Positions 42,174-50,290 of a DNA stretch of 64,000 nt are shown here, piece by piece; position 1 is the stretch's first letter; each line of letters begins with the position of its first letter. The stretch is from Candidatus Limiplasma pullicola. GTDB taxonomy: Bacteria; Bacillota; Clostridia; Christensenellales; Aristaeellaceae. The translations under genes were made by a program, and so were the position numbers. The notes under the pieces were generated by a model. It had not been told where the DNA came from, made no database searches, and saw nothing but the letters and a program-made list of their open reading frames with translations. The stretch is from NCBI GenBank assembly GCA_018710985.1, contig DVIV01000050.1:1-64000 (forward strand). The letters are read 5' to 3'.

Positions 42174-43388
42174 TTACAGCTCCGCCGCCGGAGCCTGTGC
42201 ATCCTCGGAGGGAAGCGTGTTCATTTCATCCGTCAGCAAATCTGCCGCCACCTGCATGCGGCGGAAGGATTCATTCAGCGCATCCAGCCGATCGGCGAGC
42301 GCCTGTCCCGAGCTTTCCGCGGTTCCCAGCGCCTCGGCGCGGCTGTAGCGCTCCTTTTGCATCTCCTGGGCAAACGCCTGCATCTGCCGGGCGATTTCCG
42401 CGCTGGCCTCCCGGATGGCCTGCGCGTCGGCAGCCATGGCGCGTGCGGCATCCAGCGTGGTCTGCAGGTTCTTCTGGGTTTGCAGCTGGCCCTGATTGAC
42501 CGCGTTCATCGTGTCGCCCAGCGCGGTCATCTGACCGCTGAGCGACGTGTTCATCTGCTGCACAAACTGCCCCACGATGCGCCGCACGCCGTCTACCTGT
42601 TCGCGCGTGGCGCATTTGATAAAGGTGTCCAGCGACTGCGTGAGCGGCGCCATGGCGCGGCCAATGGCCATTTCCAGCGAAGCCGCCACATGATTGCCCA
42701 CGTTTTCGGCCAGTCGGGCCATGCGCACTTCCTCGTCCTGCTTCTGGCACATCATCTGCACATCGGGCTGAAGCGGACGGGGCATGGCCAGTTCGTAGAA
42801 GGCATCCTCAAAATTGTCCAGCGCGCGCACCGCGCGGCCCGCGGACATGCGGTTGAACATGTTGAACAAAAGCGAGCACGAAATGCCCGCCACAGACGTG
42901 GCAAAGGCGAAGCGCATGCCGCTGAGCAGCTGGGGAATGCTCTGGATGGTCCCCTCGGCGTTGCTGAAATCCACGCTGGTGAGGCCCTGCATCAGGCCGA
43001 TAAACGTGCCCAGAATGCCCAGCGAGGTCAAAAGGCCCGGGATGAGTTCCGCCAGCTGGGCATGGCCGGGCTTTTCAACGACGGTTTCCTCGTTGATGTA
43101 TTCGCGCGTATCGCAGGGAATGCCGCGCATATCCAGCTGTCCGGCGTTGAGCAGAAACTGCTGCCACTCGTTGCGCAGCGACCTGCCCAAAAAGCGCGCT
43201 TCCCGCCAGATGGGCCGCTCGCCCGCAGCGGTGCTCTTTTCCAGCTTGATGACCGCGCGGTTGAGAAGCGATGCGTTGCGCAAAAGAGGATAAATGCACT
43301 TGCACAGACCTGTCAGGGTCACCAGCGCAATGGCTGCGTAAATCACGATTTCCGTCAGGCTGGACGAAAGCTGGGTCAACGTGGGCAC
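42174..43388 (-). CDS. MotA/TolQ/ExbB-family (ZorA-like) channel protein with long helical tail
   Basis: A 404-residue protein. Three membrane helices are visible at about 9-32, 113-137 ('PGLLTSLGILGTFIGLMQGL') and 155-180 ('MRFAFATSVAGISCSLLFNMF'), matching the MotA/TolQ core; after about residue 200 comes a long alpha-helical, glutamine- and alanine-rich cytoplasmic tail, as in ZorA. It should be the five-copy partner of the MotB-like protein. The start is a GTG at 43388, eight bases after GGAGG; a GTG at 43397 is too close. A clear promoter lies at 43432-43460. Confidence 0.82.
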   Translation of the reverse strand: MPTLTQLSSSLTEIVIYAAIALVTLTGLCKCIYPLLRNASLLNRAVIKLEKSTAAGERPIWREARFLGRSLRNEWQQFLLNAGQLDMRGIPCDTREYINEETVVEKPGHAQLAELIPGLLTSLGILGTFIGLMQGLTSVDFSNAEGTIQSIPQLLSGMRFAFATSVAGISCSLLFNMFNRMSAGRAVRALDNFEDAFYELAMPRPLQPDVQMMCQKQDEEVRMARLAENVGNHVAASLEMAIGRAMAPLTQSLDTFIKCATREQVDGVRRIVGQFVQQMNTSLSGQMTALGDTMNAVNQGQLQTQKNLQTTLDAARAMAADAQAIREASAEIARQMQAFAQEMQKERYSRAEALGTAESSGQALADRLDALNESFRRMQVAADLLTDEMNTLPSEDAQAPAAEL

Positions 43389-43431
43389 TTGCGGCACCTC
43401 CGGTCCGTTTTGATCAAGGGATTCGCCTTGT

Positions 43432-43460
43432 ATTGTAACGCTTTTTTCATACTTTGTAAA
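43432..43460 (-). promoter_or_regulatory. Promoter of the stator-like cassette
   Basis: Minus strand TTTACA (43460-43455), 17-base spacer, TACAAT (43437-43432), 44 bases before the GTG start. Confidence 0.7.
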
Positions 43461-43489
43461 TACGTACGGAATAACTGAGAAATGTTTGC

Positions 43490-43537
43490 GAAAAACACAG
43501 GCAGCGGCGCATCCTGAGAAGATGACCTGCCGCTGCC
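43490..43537 (-). terminator. Terminator after the DUF4230-like gene
   Basis: GGCAGCGGC / GCCGCTGCC stem with a 20-base loop, followed on the minus strand by a T-run (GTGTTTTTCG). Confidence 0.7.
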
Positions 43538-43549
43538 CGTGAAATCGCC

Positions 43550-44188
43550 TTATACAGCGCTTTTCTGCGTGTCCTCAAGACACAGGCTGTCGTCGCGCAC
43601 GACGGTGATGTTGATGCCGCTCCCCCATCCGCTTTGCTCCAGCACGGACTGAAATAGCGATTCCAGGTTGCGTACCGTCACGCCCCAGGCATTGGCCTGG
43701 TATTCCTCGTTTTGGCTGTATTCAGCAAAAAGGCGGTCTTCCGTCTCCTGTTTGATCTCCGCGTAGCGCTCGGGGGTCAGCGGATAGAGCCAGTCGGTCT
43801 TTTTCACCTCATCGTCGTTGACCGTAAGCCTGGGATAGGCCGGCGCCGGAGAGGGCAGACGCACTTCCACCGTATCCTCAAGCGCGGAAACCACCGCCTG
43901 GCTCAGGTCCACCGTGAAGCTCATCTGAAAGGTGTAAGGCATTTCCACCTTCTGCACCGTTCCCAGCAGCCAGGCATCCTGCGACACGGTCTCCTGCCCG
44001 GTCACTTCCACCTCGTAGACGACCAGTTCATTCTTTTCCCGCAGGGTTTCCGAAAAGCGTTCACTGATCCACTGGGTATTGCCGCCGCCAAAAACCCGGA
44101 TCCAAAGCGTGGGTCCGAAGCGGACCAGCACCATCGCAAGTACGATGCACGCGGCAAAGCCAATCAGCCGTTTTGCAAATCTGATCAA
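43550..44188 (-). CDS. DUF4230-like membrane-anchored protein
   Basis: A 212-residue protein with one N-terminal membrane helix (about 8-27) and an outer domain in which 'ELVVYEVEVTGQE' and a C-terminal helix pair with a final 'GWGSGINITVV' fit DUF4230. The function of the family is unknown. The start is a TTG at 44188, seven bases after GGAGG; the ATG further upstream lies inside the small gene at 44202-44390. It follows that gene by 13 bases. Confidence 0.65.
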   Translation of the reverse strand: MIRFAKRLIGFAACIVLAMVLVRFGPTLWIRVFGGGNTQWISERFSETLREKNELVVYEVEVTGQETVSQDAWLLGTVQKVEMPYTFQMSFTVDLSQAVVSALEDTVEVRLPSPAPAYPRLTVNDDEVKKTDWLYPLTPERYAEIKQETEDRLFAEYSQNEEYQANAWGVTVRNLESLFQSVLEQSGWGSGINITVVRDDSLCLEDTQKSAV

Positions 44189-44201
44189 CCGATTTCCTCC
44201 G

Positions 44202-44390
44202 TCAGGGCATCCATTTGCCGATTTCCACCAGCAGGCGCACCACCAGCTGCAAAAGCACATACAGCGTTGTCAGCGCGCCCACCATCATCAGATAGCCGCG
44301 AAAGAAGCGCGCGACGCGCCCGCGGCGGCGCCTTGCGCCCGGCGCGACGGCAGCCCTTTCATGGGCGTTGGGGGCGGCGGGGCTCCACAT
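44202..44390 (-). CDS. Small single-pass membrane protein, 62 residues
   Basis: An arginine-rich first half (about residues 8-32) is followed by one membrane helix ('YLMMVGALTTLYVLLQLVVRLL', about 34-55). Start ATG at 44390 has GAGGAAAG upstream. No family recognised. It sits between the SpoIID-domain gene and the DUF4230-like gene, likely one transcript with the latter. Confidence 0.55.
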   Translation of the reverse strand: MWSPAAPNAHERAAVAPGARRRRGRVARFFRGYLMMVGALTTLYVLLQLVVRLLVEIGKWMP

Positions 44391-44512
44391 GCGCTTTCCT
44401 CCTCTGGCGCATTCGTCTTCTCCGTGAATGGCCTTTTTCAGTATACGACAAATTTCGCAAAAAGGCCATAGAAAGGGGAGCCATTTCCCCCGCACACTTG
44501 TAAAACCGACTT

Positions 44513-46333
44513 TTACGGCGTTTCCGCGGTCAGATACTCCTCCACCACATAGCCTTCCGCCACATCCGTGCGCACCTTGACCCACCCCTCCTGCGGGCAG
44601 CGCTCCAGCACCAGCAGCTGCTGGCCCTTGTAGAGGCGCATGAGGATTTCGCCGCCCAGGTCCGGCGTGCTGCGCAGGTTGAGCGAACTGTCATCGTCAA
44701 TTTCGGTGACGGTGGCCAGCCATTGGCCCTCCTGAGGCGTCAGGGTCATGGGCATGAGGGTGGGGCGCGGGGTGGGAGAGGGCGCAGGGCCGGGCGTGGC
44801 TGCCAGCGCCATCTCTGGCTGGGTCATCTGCGCGGGCTGTTCCTCATAGCGCATGAGCGTAAGGCCCGGATAGTAGAACGCGATGATCTCCTGATAGGTT
44901 TTGCCATGCTCGGCGGCCATCCACTGCGCGCCGCGCTGGCTCATCCCCACGCCATGACCGTAGCGCCGCGCCTCGATGATAAAGGCGTCTTCGGTTTCGC
45001 GCACGCTCCACAATTCGTTGTCGTAATGGGCGGTAATGTCCAGTCCCAGAGCCTTTTCCGCCGTGGGAAAAATGTCCATTTCCAGCGTAAAGGGCTCCTC
45101 AATGGGGGTAAACGGACCGTAGACCGGGGTAGGAGTCGGGCTGGGCGTAACGGTGACCACCGGCACGAAGCCGGTCGTCTGCACCGCGGTGGGCGTGGGG
45201 CTGGGGGTTTCCTCCACCACCTCAAAGAGGCTGACCTCCTCGGCATTGAGGTCCACCACGGGCGCAGGCGCGTTTTTACGGGTGCGGCCGCTGATGGACA
45301 CGGTCAGTGTCAGGCGGGTCATATACTTGTTGTCCTCGCTCGCGGCACCGGATACGCTCACCGCACTGACCCCGTCCACCCGAACACTTTCGGGCGCGGG
45401 ATCGTAGCCAAGCGCCGTCAGCTGGTCGAAAAGCTGCGTGGCCAGCAGGCTGCGCAGGGCATAGGGCGCGGTCTCCTCCTCGCCATAGGTCTTTTTCATT
45501 TCAAAGCTGCGCACCACGCTGTCGGGATTGGCCACATCGTAGGGATCGTCACCGAAGGCATAGTAGCCGAAATCCTCGTCCGTGGGCCACACGGTTTCCA
45601 CCAGCTCGGTCTGGCCGCCGTTGCTGGCCGAGTAATAGCACTGCGCCAGCTGGTCGCGGTAAAAGCCGCATACGCCGCGCGTTTCCCGGATGGCCTGCTC
45701 GGTTTTGTCGTTTCCGGGCAGATAGCCGCGGTACACCTGATCGTTGGTGGTGTCCACCAGATCGTAGGGCTGCGTGGCATCCTGACTGCGCAGCGCATAG
45801 GTGCGGGCTGCGACAGCCTGGGCCTTGAGCGCCTCCAGCGGGAAAGAATCACTCATTTCATAAGGCACCACGCCCAGCAGGTAGTCCTCCACATGCACGC
45901 TCAAAACGGGGCGGACCTTTCCGTCCACCACGTCAATCTGCAAATCGCCCGCATAGAGCGCAGGGTAGTTGGTCAGGCGAAAGCCGCTCTCCCCTTCCGC
46001 CTCGTCGCGCAGCAGCGTGACGTTCTGCCCGGCCAGCTGGCTCATTCCCTCATAGTACAGGTAGAGCGCGCTGTCCCTGAGCAGCACGGCCACCTCGCTG
46101 CCCGCCTGGAAATGCAGCCGGGCGCCCTGCTGCGTGGTCACGCTGTAAGGCGAGATCAACGTCAGATCCATGCGGCCGCTCAGGTTCAGGCGGCTCAGAT
46201 AGACACGTACCGTTTGATCGCGCGTGCCGGCAGAAGGCAAAGTCTGCTCCTGCGCACACGCCGCGCACAGCGGCAGCACCAGCGCAATCATCAGCGCCAG
46301 GCAGCGGCGAATGGACCGTCGTTTGCAAAGCAT
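44513..46333 (-). CDS. SpoIID/LytB-domain secreted protein with proline-rich linkers and SH3 domain
   Basis: A 606-residue exported protein: signal peptide (1-26), SpoIID/LytB domain with 'VEDYLLGVVPYEMSDSFPL' (about 145) and 'ALKAQAVAARTYALRS', and the family's C-terminal block 'GHGVGMSQRGAQWMA' near 475. The domain is interrupted by a Pro/Thr linker ('TPSPTPTAVQTT', 'TPSPTPTPVYG'), a second one follows ('TPGPAPSPTPRPT'), and the last 65 residues form a bacterial SH3 domain. SpoIID cleaves denuded glycan strands during engulfment; vegetative LytB forms also exist. The size and extra domains suggest a wall-bound relative rather than canonical spoIID. ATG at 46333 follows AAAGGAGG. Confidence 0.85.
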   Translation of the reverse strand: MLCKRRSIRRCLALMIALVLPLCAACAQEQTLPSAGTRDQTVRVYLSRLNLSGRMDLTLISPYSVTTQQGARLHFQAGSEVAVLLRDSALYLYYEGMSQLAGQNVTLLRDEAEGESGFRLTNYPALYAGDLQIDVVDGKVRPVLSVHVEDYLLGVVPYEMSDSFPLEALKAQAVAARTYALRSQDATQPYDLVDTTNDQVYRGYLPGNDKTEQAIRETRGVCGFYRDQLAQCYYSASNGGQTELVETVWPTDEDFGYYAFGDDPYDVANPDSVVRSFEMKKTYGEEETAPYALRSLLATQLFDQLTALGYDPAPESVRVDGVSAVSVSGAASEDNKYMTRLTLTVSISGRTRKNAPAPVVDLNAEEVSLFEVVEETPSPTPTAVQTTGFVPVVTVTPSPTPTPVYGPFTPIEEPFTLEMDIFPTAEKALGLDITAHYDNELWSVRETEDAFIIEARRYGHGVGMSQRGAQWMAAEHGKTYQEIIAFYYPGLTLMRYEEQPAQMTQPEMALAATPGPAPSPTPRPTLMPMTLTPQEGQWLATVTEIDDDSSLNLRSTPDLGGEILMRLYKGQQLLVLERCPQEGWVKVRTDVAEGYVVEEYLTAETP

Positions 46334-46495
46334 GATAAAGCGGCCTCCTTTGACAACAGGACGAACGGTTTCGCGCATAAAACGCGGAGCAGTGCGCTTT
46401 GCCTGCAGGTAAATCCATACGGATGCACCGCCCAGAGGTATGGTACCATGCCCCGCGGAAAATGGCAAGCGGCGCACGCCTGCGCGCGCGCGTCA

Positions 46496-46513
46496 TACCC
46501 TGAAAACAGGGTA
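46496..46513. other. Small hairpin in the feoA leader region
   Basis: TACCCTG - AAAA - CAGGGTA, 7-bp perfect stem, 55 bases before feoA, followed by a C-rich run. The remaining 46334-46567 region shows no promoter I can assign. Confidence 0.3.
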
Positions 46514-46567
46514 CGGAGGCAGCCCCCCTTCGGCCCCGAACGTAGATAGCAAGGTGGTGCGATCCTG

Positions 46568-46816
46568 ATGGAACAAGCCTTTACATTGGATAGGCTCGAA
46601 AGCGGCGAAAGCGCCTGCGTTGTGCAGTTGACCGGCACGGGAGCGATGCAGTCCCGCCTCTGTGACCTGGGTTTTACGGAGAACAGCCGCGTGACCTGCC
46701 TGTTCTCCTCCGTATTTGGCGACCCCAGGGCCTACCGCGTCCGGGACACGGTTGTGGCGCTTCGCAGCGGCGACGCGCGCACCGTTTTGTGCCGTGCAGA
46801 CGGAGGCGCAAGATGA
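46568..46816 (+). CDS. feoA: Ferrous iron transport protein FeoA
   Basis: An 82-residue SH3-like protein with 'CDLGFTENSRVTCLF' and 'RDTVVALRSGDARTVL', the FeoA core. It supports FeoB-dependent Fe2+ uptake. Start ATG with AAGGTGGT upstream. It overlaps feoB by 4 bases. Confidence 0.93.
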   Translation: MEQAFTLDRLESGESACVVQLTGTGAMQSRLCDLGFTENSRVTCLFSSVFGDPRAYRVRDTVVALRSGDARTVLCRADGGAR

Positions 46817-48903
46817 GCGCCCTGCGCGTCGCCCTGTGCGGCAATCCGAACGTGGGCAAAAGCACGGTGTTCAATGCGCTTACCGGCCTTCGGCAGCACA
46901 CGGGCAACTGGGCCGGCAAAACGGTTGATACCGCGCGCGGACTGGTGCGAGGAAGCGCAGTGGACTGGACGCTCACGGACCTGCCGGGCGCCTATTCGCT
47001 GCTCAGCGGTTCACCGGAGGAAATGGTCGCAAGCGACTGCCTGACCTTTGAAGCGCAGGACGCGGTGATCGTCGTATGTGACGCCACCTGTCTGGAGCGC
47101 AACCTGAACCTGGCCCTTCAGGTAGCGGAGGCGTGTCCGCGCATGGTGCTCTGTGTCAATATGATGGACGAGGCGCGCTCAAGGGGCCTGGAGGTGGACA
47201 TCGCGCTGCTGGAACAGTTGCTGGGACTGCCCGTGGTAGGCGTAAGCGCCCGGAACCGGCAGGGACTGGACCGGCTCAAGCAGCGCGTGGAGGAGGTCGC
47301 AAAGGCGCAGGCGCCTGCGCAAGCCGCGGCTGCCCTTCTTCTTTCCTATCCCGAAGCGGTAGAGCAGGCGCAAAGCGTAATTGCACACGAGATTCAAAAG
47401 GCCGCCCCCGCGATTGAATCGGCAGGAACCGCCCGCTTCGCCGCACTTCGCGCCATGACCGGCGACGACGGATTTCTTGCACATCTGCTGTCCGAGGCAA
47501 AGGCTTCCGAGCGCGACCCGCTCAGAAATACGATTCAGCAGCAGAAAACCGCGCTGGAACGCGCCGGTTTCTTCAGGGAAAAGCTGGCCGAAGCCGTCGT
47601 CTCCGAAGGGTATCGCGCCGCGGGCGAGCTGTGCCGCCGCGTGGTGCGCCGGCCTTTGCAGTCATCCGCCGATCTGCGGCAGCTGCGCATCGACCGGCTG
47701 CTGGCCCGCCGGCATATCGGCATTCCGCTCATGCTGGCGCTGCTGGGCGTGGTGCTGTACCTGACCCTGTCGGGCGCCAACGTACCTTCGGCCTGGCTGA
47801 GCGAAACGCTGTCCGGCTTTGAGCCCCGTCTTTCCGCGTGGCTGCTGGGCGCGGGCGCTCCCCTGTGGCTGACGGATGCGCTGGTATCAGGCGTATACCG
47901 CGTGACCAGCTGGGTGGTTTCGGTGATGCTGCCGCCCATGGCGATTTTCTTTCCGCTCTTTACTTTGCTGGAGGACCTGGGCTTTCTCCCTCGCGTGGCG
48001 TTTCATCTGGACCGCTGCTTCCAGCGCTGCCGTGCCTGCGGCAAGCAGGCGCTGTGCATGTGCATGGGGCTGGGCTGCAACGCCGTGGGCGTGATGGGGT
48101 GCCGCATCATCCAAAGTCCGCGCGAGCGGCTGATCGCCATTCTGACCAATGCCCTGATGCCCTGCAACGGCCGTTTTCCCACATTGATCGCCCTGATCAC
48201 GATGTTCTTTATCGCGGTGGAGGGGCCGCTGGGCTCGCTGCTGGGCGCGGTGATGCTGCTGGGGCTGATCGTGCTGTGCGTGGGGGTGACGCTGGGTTGC
48301 TCCCGGCTTCTGTCCGCCACGGTGCTCAAGGGAATGCCCTCCGCCTTTGCGCTGGAGCTGCCGCCCTTCCGGCGTCCCAAGGTCGGTCAGGTGCTGGTAC
48401 GGTCTGTGCTGGACCGCACGCTGTTTGTGCTGGGCCGTGCGGTTACGGTGGCTGCGCCGGCCGGTCTGGTCATCTGGCTGCTGGCCAACCTGCGCGTGGG
48501 CGACATGCAGGTGCTGCGTCTGCTGGCGGATGCGCTGGACCCCGCCGGACGGTTTCTGGGCATGGACGGCGTGATTCTGCTGGCTTTCATTCTGGGCTTT
48601 CCCGCCAACGAGATCGTGCTGCCCATCATGCTGATGACCTATCTGAGCCAGGGAACTCTGGTGGAGGCACAGGGGCTGGACAGCCTGCGGGCGCTGCTGG
48701 TGGCCAACGGCTGGACGCTGAAAACCGCCATGTGCGTGGCGCTGTTTGCCCTGTTTCACTGGCCCTGCTCAACGACGACGCTGACGGTTTACAAGGAGAC
48801 GCACAGCCTGAAATGGACGGCTGTCGCAGTGCTGCTTTCCACGCTGGCGGGGGCTGTGCTGTGCGCGCTGACCGCGGGCATCGGCAACATGCTCGGCTTC
48901 TGA
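46813..48903 (+). CDS. feoB: Ferrous iron transporter FeoB
   Basis: A 696-residue transporter. The N-terminal G domain has P-loop 'GNPNVGKST' (about 9-17), switch 'LTDLPGAYSL' and 'NMMDEA' (NxMD form of the G4 motif). A GDI-like helical domain follows, then from about residue 300 eight or more membrane segments with the two Gate regions ('GLGCNAVGVMGCRI' and 'FPANEIVLPIMLMTY'). Length slightly below E. coli FeoB, normal for Firmicutes. It starts inside feoA (ATGA) and is closed by a terminator. No feoC. Confidence 0.95.
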   Translation: MSALRVALCGNPNVGKSTVFNALTGLRQHTGNWAGKTVDTARGLVRGSAVDWTLTDLPGAYSLLSGSPEEMVASDCLTFEAQDAVIVVCDATCLERNLNLALQVAEACPRMVLCVNMMDEARSRGLEVDIALLEQLLGLPVVGVSARNRQGLDRLKQRVEEVAKAQAPAQAAAALLLSYPEAVEQAQSVIAHEIQKAAPAIESAGTARFAALRAMTGDDGFLAHLLSEAKASERDPLRNTIQQQKTALERAGFFREKLAEAVVSEGYRAAGELCRRVVRRPLQSSADLRQLRIDRLLARRHIGIPLMLALLGVVLYLTLSGANVPSAWLSETLSGFEPRLSAWLLGAGAPLWLTDALVSGVYRVTSWVVSVMLPPMAIFFPLFTLLEDLGFLPRVAFHLDRCFQRCRACGKQALCMCMGLGCNAVGVMGCRIIQSPRERLIAILTNALMPCNGRFPTLIALITMFFIAVEGPLGSLLGAVMLLGLIVLCVGVTLGCSRLLSATVLKGMPSAFALELPPFRRPKVGQVLVRSVLDRTLFVLGRAVTVAAPAGLVIWLLANLRVGDMQVLRLLADALDPAGRFLGMDGVILLAFILGFPANEIVLPIMLMTYLSQGTLVEAQGLDSLRALLVANGWTLKTAMCVALFALFHWPCSTTTLTVYKETHSLKWTAVAVLLSTLAGAVLCALTAGIGNMLGF

Positions 48904-48920
48904 CGGGCATACAAAGCAAG

Positions 48921-48950
48921 CGGGCGGGGAGGTTTTTCTCTCCCCGCCCC
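48921..48950. terminator. Terminator after feoB
   Basis: GGGCGGGGAG / CTCCCCGCCC stem with a T-rich loop between the convergent feoB and solute-binding-protein genes. Confidence 0.7.
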
Positions 48951-49000
48951 TGATGCGCCGGGAATATCCACCCGGCTTCGGAAATGCTTCTTCTTATTTT

Positions 49001-50242
49001 TTACTGAGCCGCGCAAATCTCATCCAGCCCGGCAGCAAATGCCTCCGCCGTCAATTCGCCCAGCGCAAACTGCGAGCGCAGCTTCTCCTGCTTTGTATAA
49101 GCGTCGGTCGTACGGATGGGATTTGTGCAAAAATACAGCCATTCGGGACGGTAGGCGTCCTGCCATTCACGGGTGAGCACATACCCGTCCACCCCTTCAG
49201 GCGGGGTGAACTGGCTATCGGGAATATCCTTGTACAGCTCGCTGTTGCGGCGGCCCTCGCCGGTCTTGTACGTCTGGCTGGCGATAAAGCCCATGGCGAC
49301 GTCCGCATACGGGCTTCCCTTGCGCACGACGAACAGAAAGCCATAGGCCTTGATGCGGGCCGGCTCATCGGCGGTCAGGCGCATGGGGAAGGCGTTGGTA
49401 TACAGGTCCTCCGGTCCGCCGTAGCCGGTCCCGCCGCTGAAAAGCCCATCATAGAGCGAAAGTGCGTCCGCTGTGGGCTTTCCTTCCGCTCTGGCGAGCG
49501 CCCGACCTGTTTCGAGGGCCCGGTCGGCCAGCGCGATAAATTCCGGCGTGTTGAAAATCAGCGCTTCGCCCGCCGCCTGATGGCGCATGATCCAGGTATC
49601 CAGCAGAAGATCCGTCAGCCAGAGGGTATAGCGCCGATCATCCATCAAATAGCCACATGAACGGAGCGTGTTGAGGCAAATGTTGCCCGCCTCGCCTGCC
49701 TCCGCCCTTTCGGCCCATCGGCCGGCGAATTCCAGCAGCTCTTCATAGCTCTGTGGTGCGTCAGCCGTATCCAGCCCGGCCGCCGCCCACGACGCGGGGA
49801 TGACATGCATGCCAAAACCATATACGCCATACAGCATGCCGTAGACACCGCCGTCCTCGCCGGTCACCAATGCCTGAAACGGCTTGTACATCTGCGAAAG
49901 AGCAGCGCAGATATCGGTGTTTCCGCTCAAATCTTCCACAAGCCCGCTTTTGAGAACCTTTTCAAAATCACAGAGGGAGCTTTCCAGCATCAGCAGGTCA
50001 GGGCCGTCCTCGCTTTGAAGGGCCTCAAGCACTTGCGCGGTATGCGCTCCGCCTGTTCTCCAGGAATCGGCTGTATCATAGAGGTTTTCATATTTGACGT
50101 CGGGGTGATGTTCCTCAAGCCAGTCCTCCACCAGATTCATGGCGTTGGTCACGAAGCGGAAGGGGACGGTTTCGGCGCAGGCCGGTGCAAACAGGGACGT
50201 GATGGGACACAGGACCAGCATCAGCACAATGATGCGTTTCAT
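49001..50242 (-). CDS. Secreted solute-binding-protein-like protein, tandem copy 1
   Basis: A 413-residue exported protein of the extracellular solute-binding protein type 1 pattern. The signal peptide ends near 'APACA-ETVPF'; the Cys there does not fit a lipobox (Ala at -3). It shares long stretches with the next gene ('EDLSGN', 'DRRYTLWLT', 'GPEDLYTNAFPMRLT', 'ADEPARIKAYGFLFVV'), so the two arose by tandem duplication. No ABC permease or ATPase is near. Ligand unknown. ATG at 50242 follows AAGGAG with 8-base spacing. Confidence 0.72.
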   Translation of the reverse strand: MKRIIVLMLVLCPITSLFAPACAETVPFRFVTNAMNLVEDWLEEHHPDVKYENLYDTADSWRTGGAHTAQVLEALQSEDGPDLLMLESSLCDFEKVLKSGLVEDLSGNTDICAALSQMYKPFQALVTGEDGGVYGMLYGVYGFGMHVIPASWAAAGLDTADAPQSYEELLEFAGRWAERAEAGEAGNICLNTLRSCGYLMDDRRYTLWLTDLLLDTWIMRHQAAGEALIFNTPEFIALADRALETGRALARAEGKPTADALSLYDGLFSGGTGYGGPEDLYTNAFPMRLTADEPARIKAYGFLFVVRKGSPYADVAMGFIASQTYKTGEGRRNSELYKDIPDSQFTPPEGVDGYVLTREWQDAYRPEWLYFCTNPIRTTDAYTKQEKLRSQFALGELTAEAFAAGLDEICAAQ

Positions 50243-50290
50243 AACACGCACTCCTTCTTTCTGTTTGGTTCATTCGGGACACACGTCCCT

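Noticed and set aside
40606..43388. Calling the channel pair a complete Zorya defence system
   Set aside because: ZorC, ZorD and ZorE are absent and no other defence gene is near; only ZorA/ZorB-like proteins are present.
46440..46567. Possible iron-responsive (NiCo/czcD-type) riboswitch before feoA
   Set aside because: The region lacks the repeated GGACAG-like conserved strings expected for that class; only a small 7-bp hairpin is clear.
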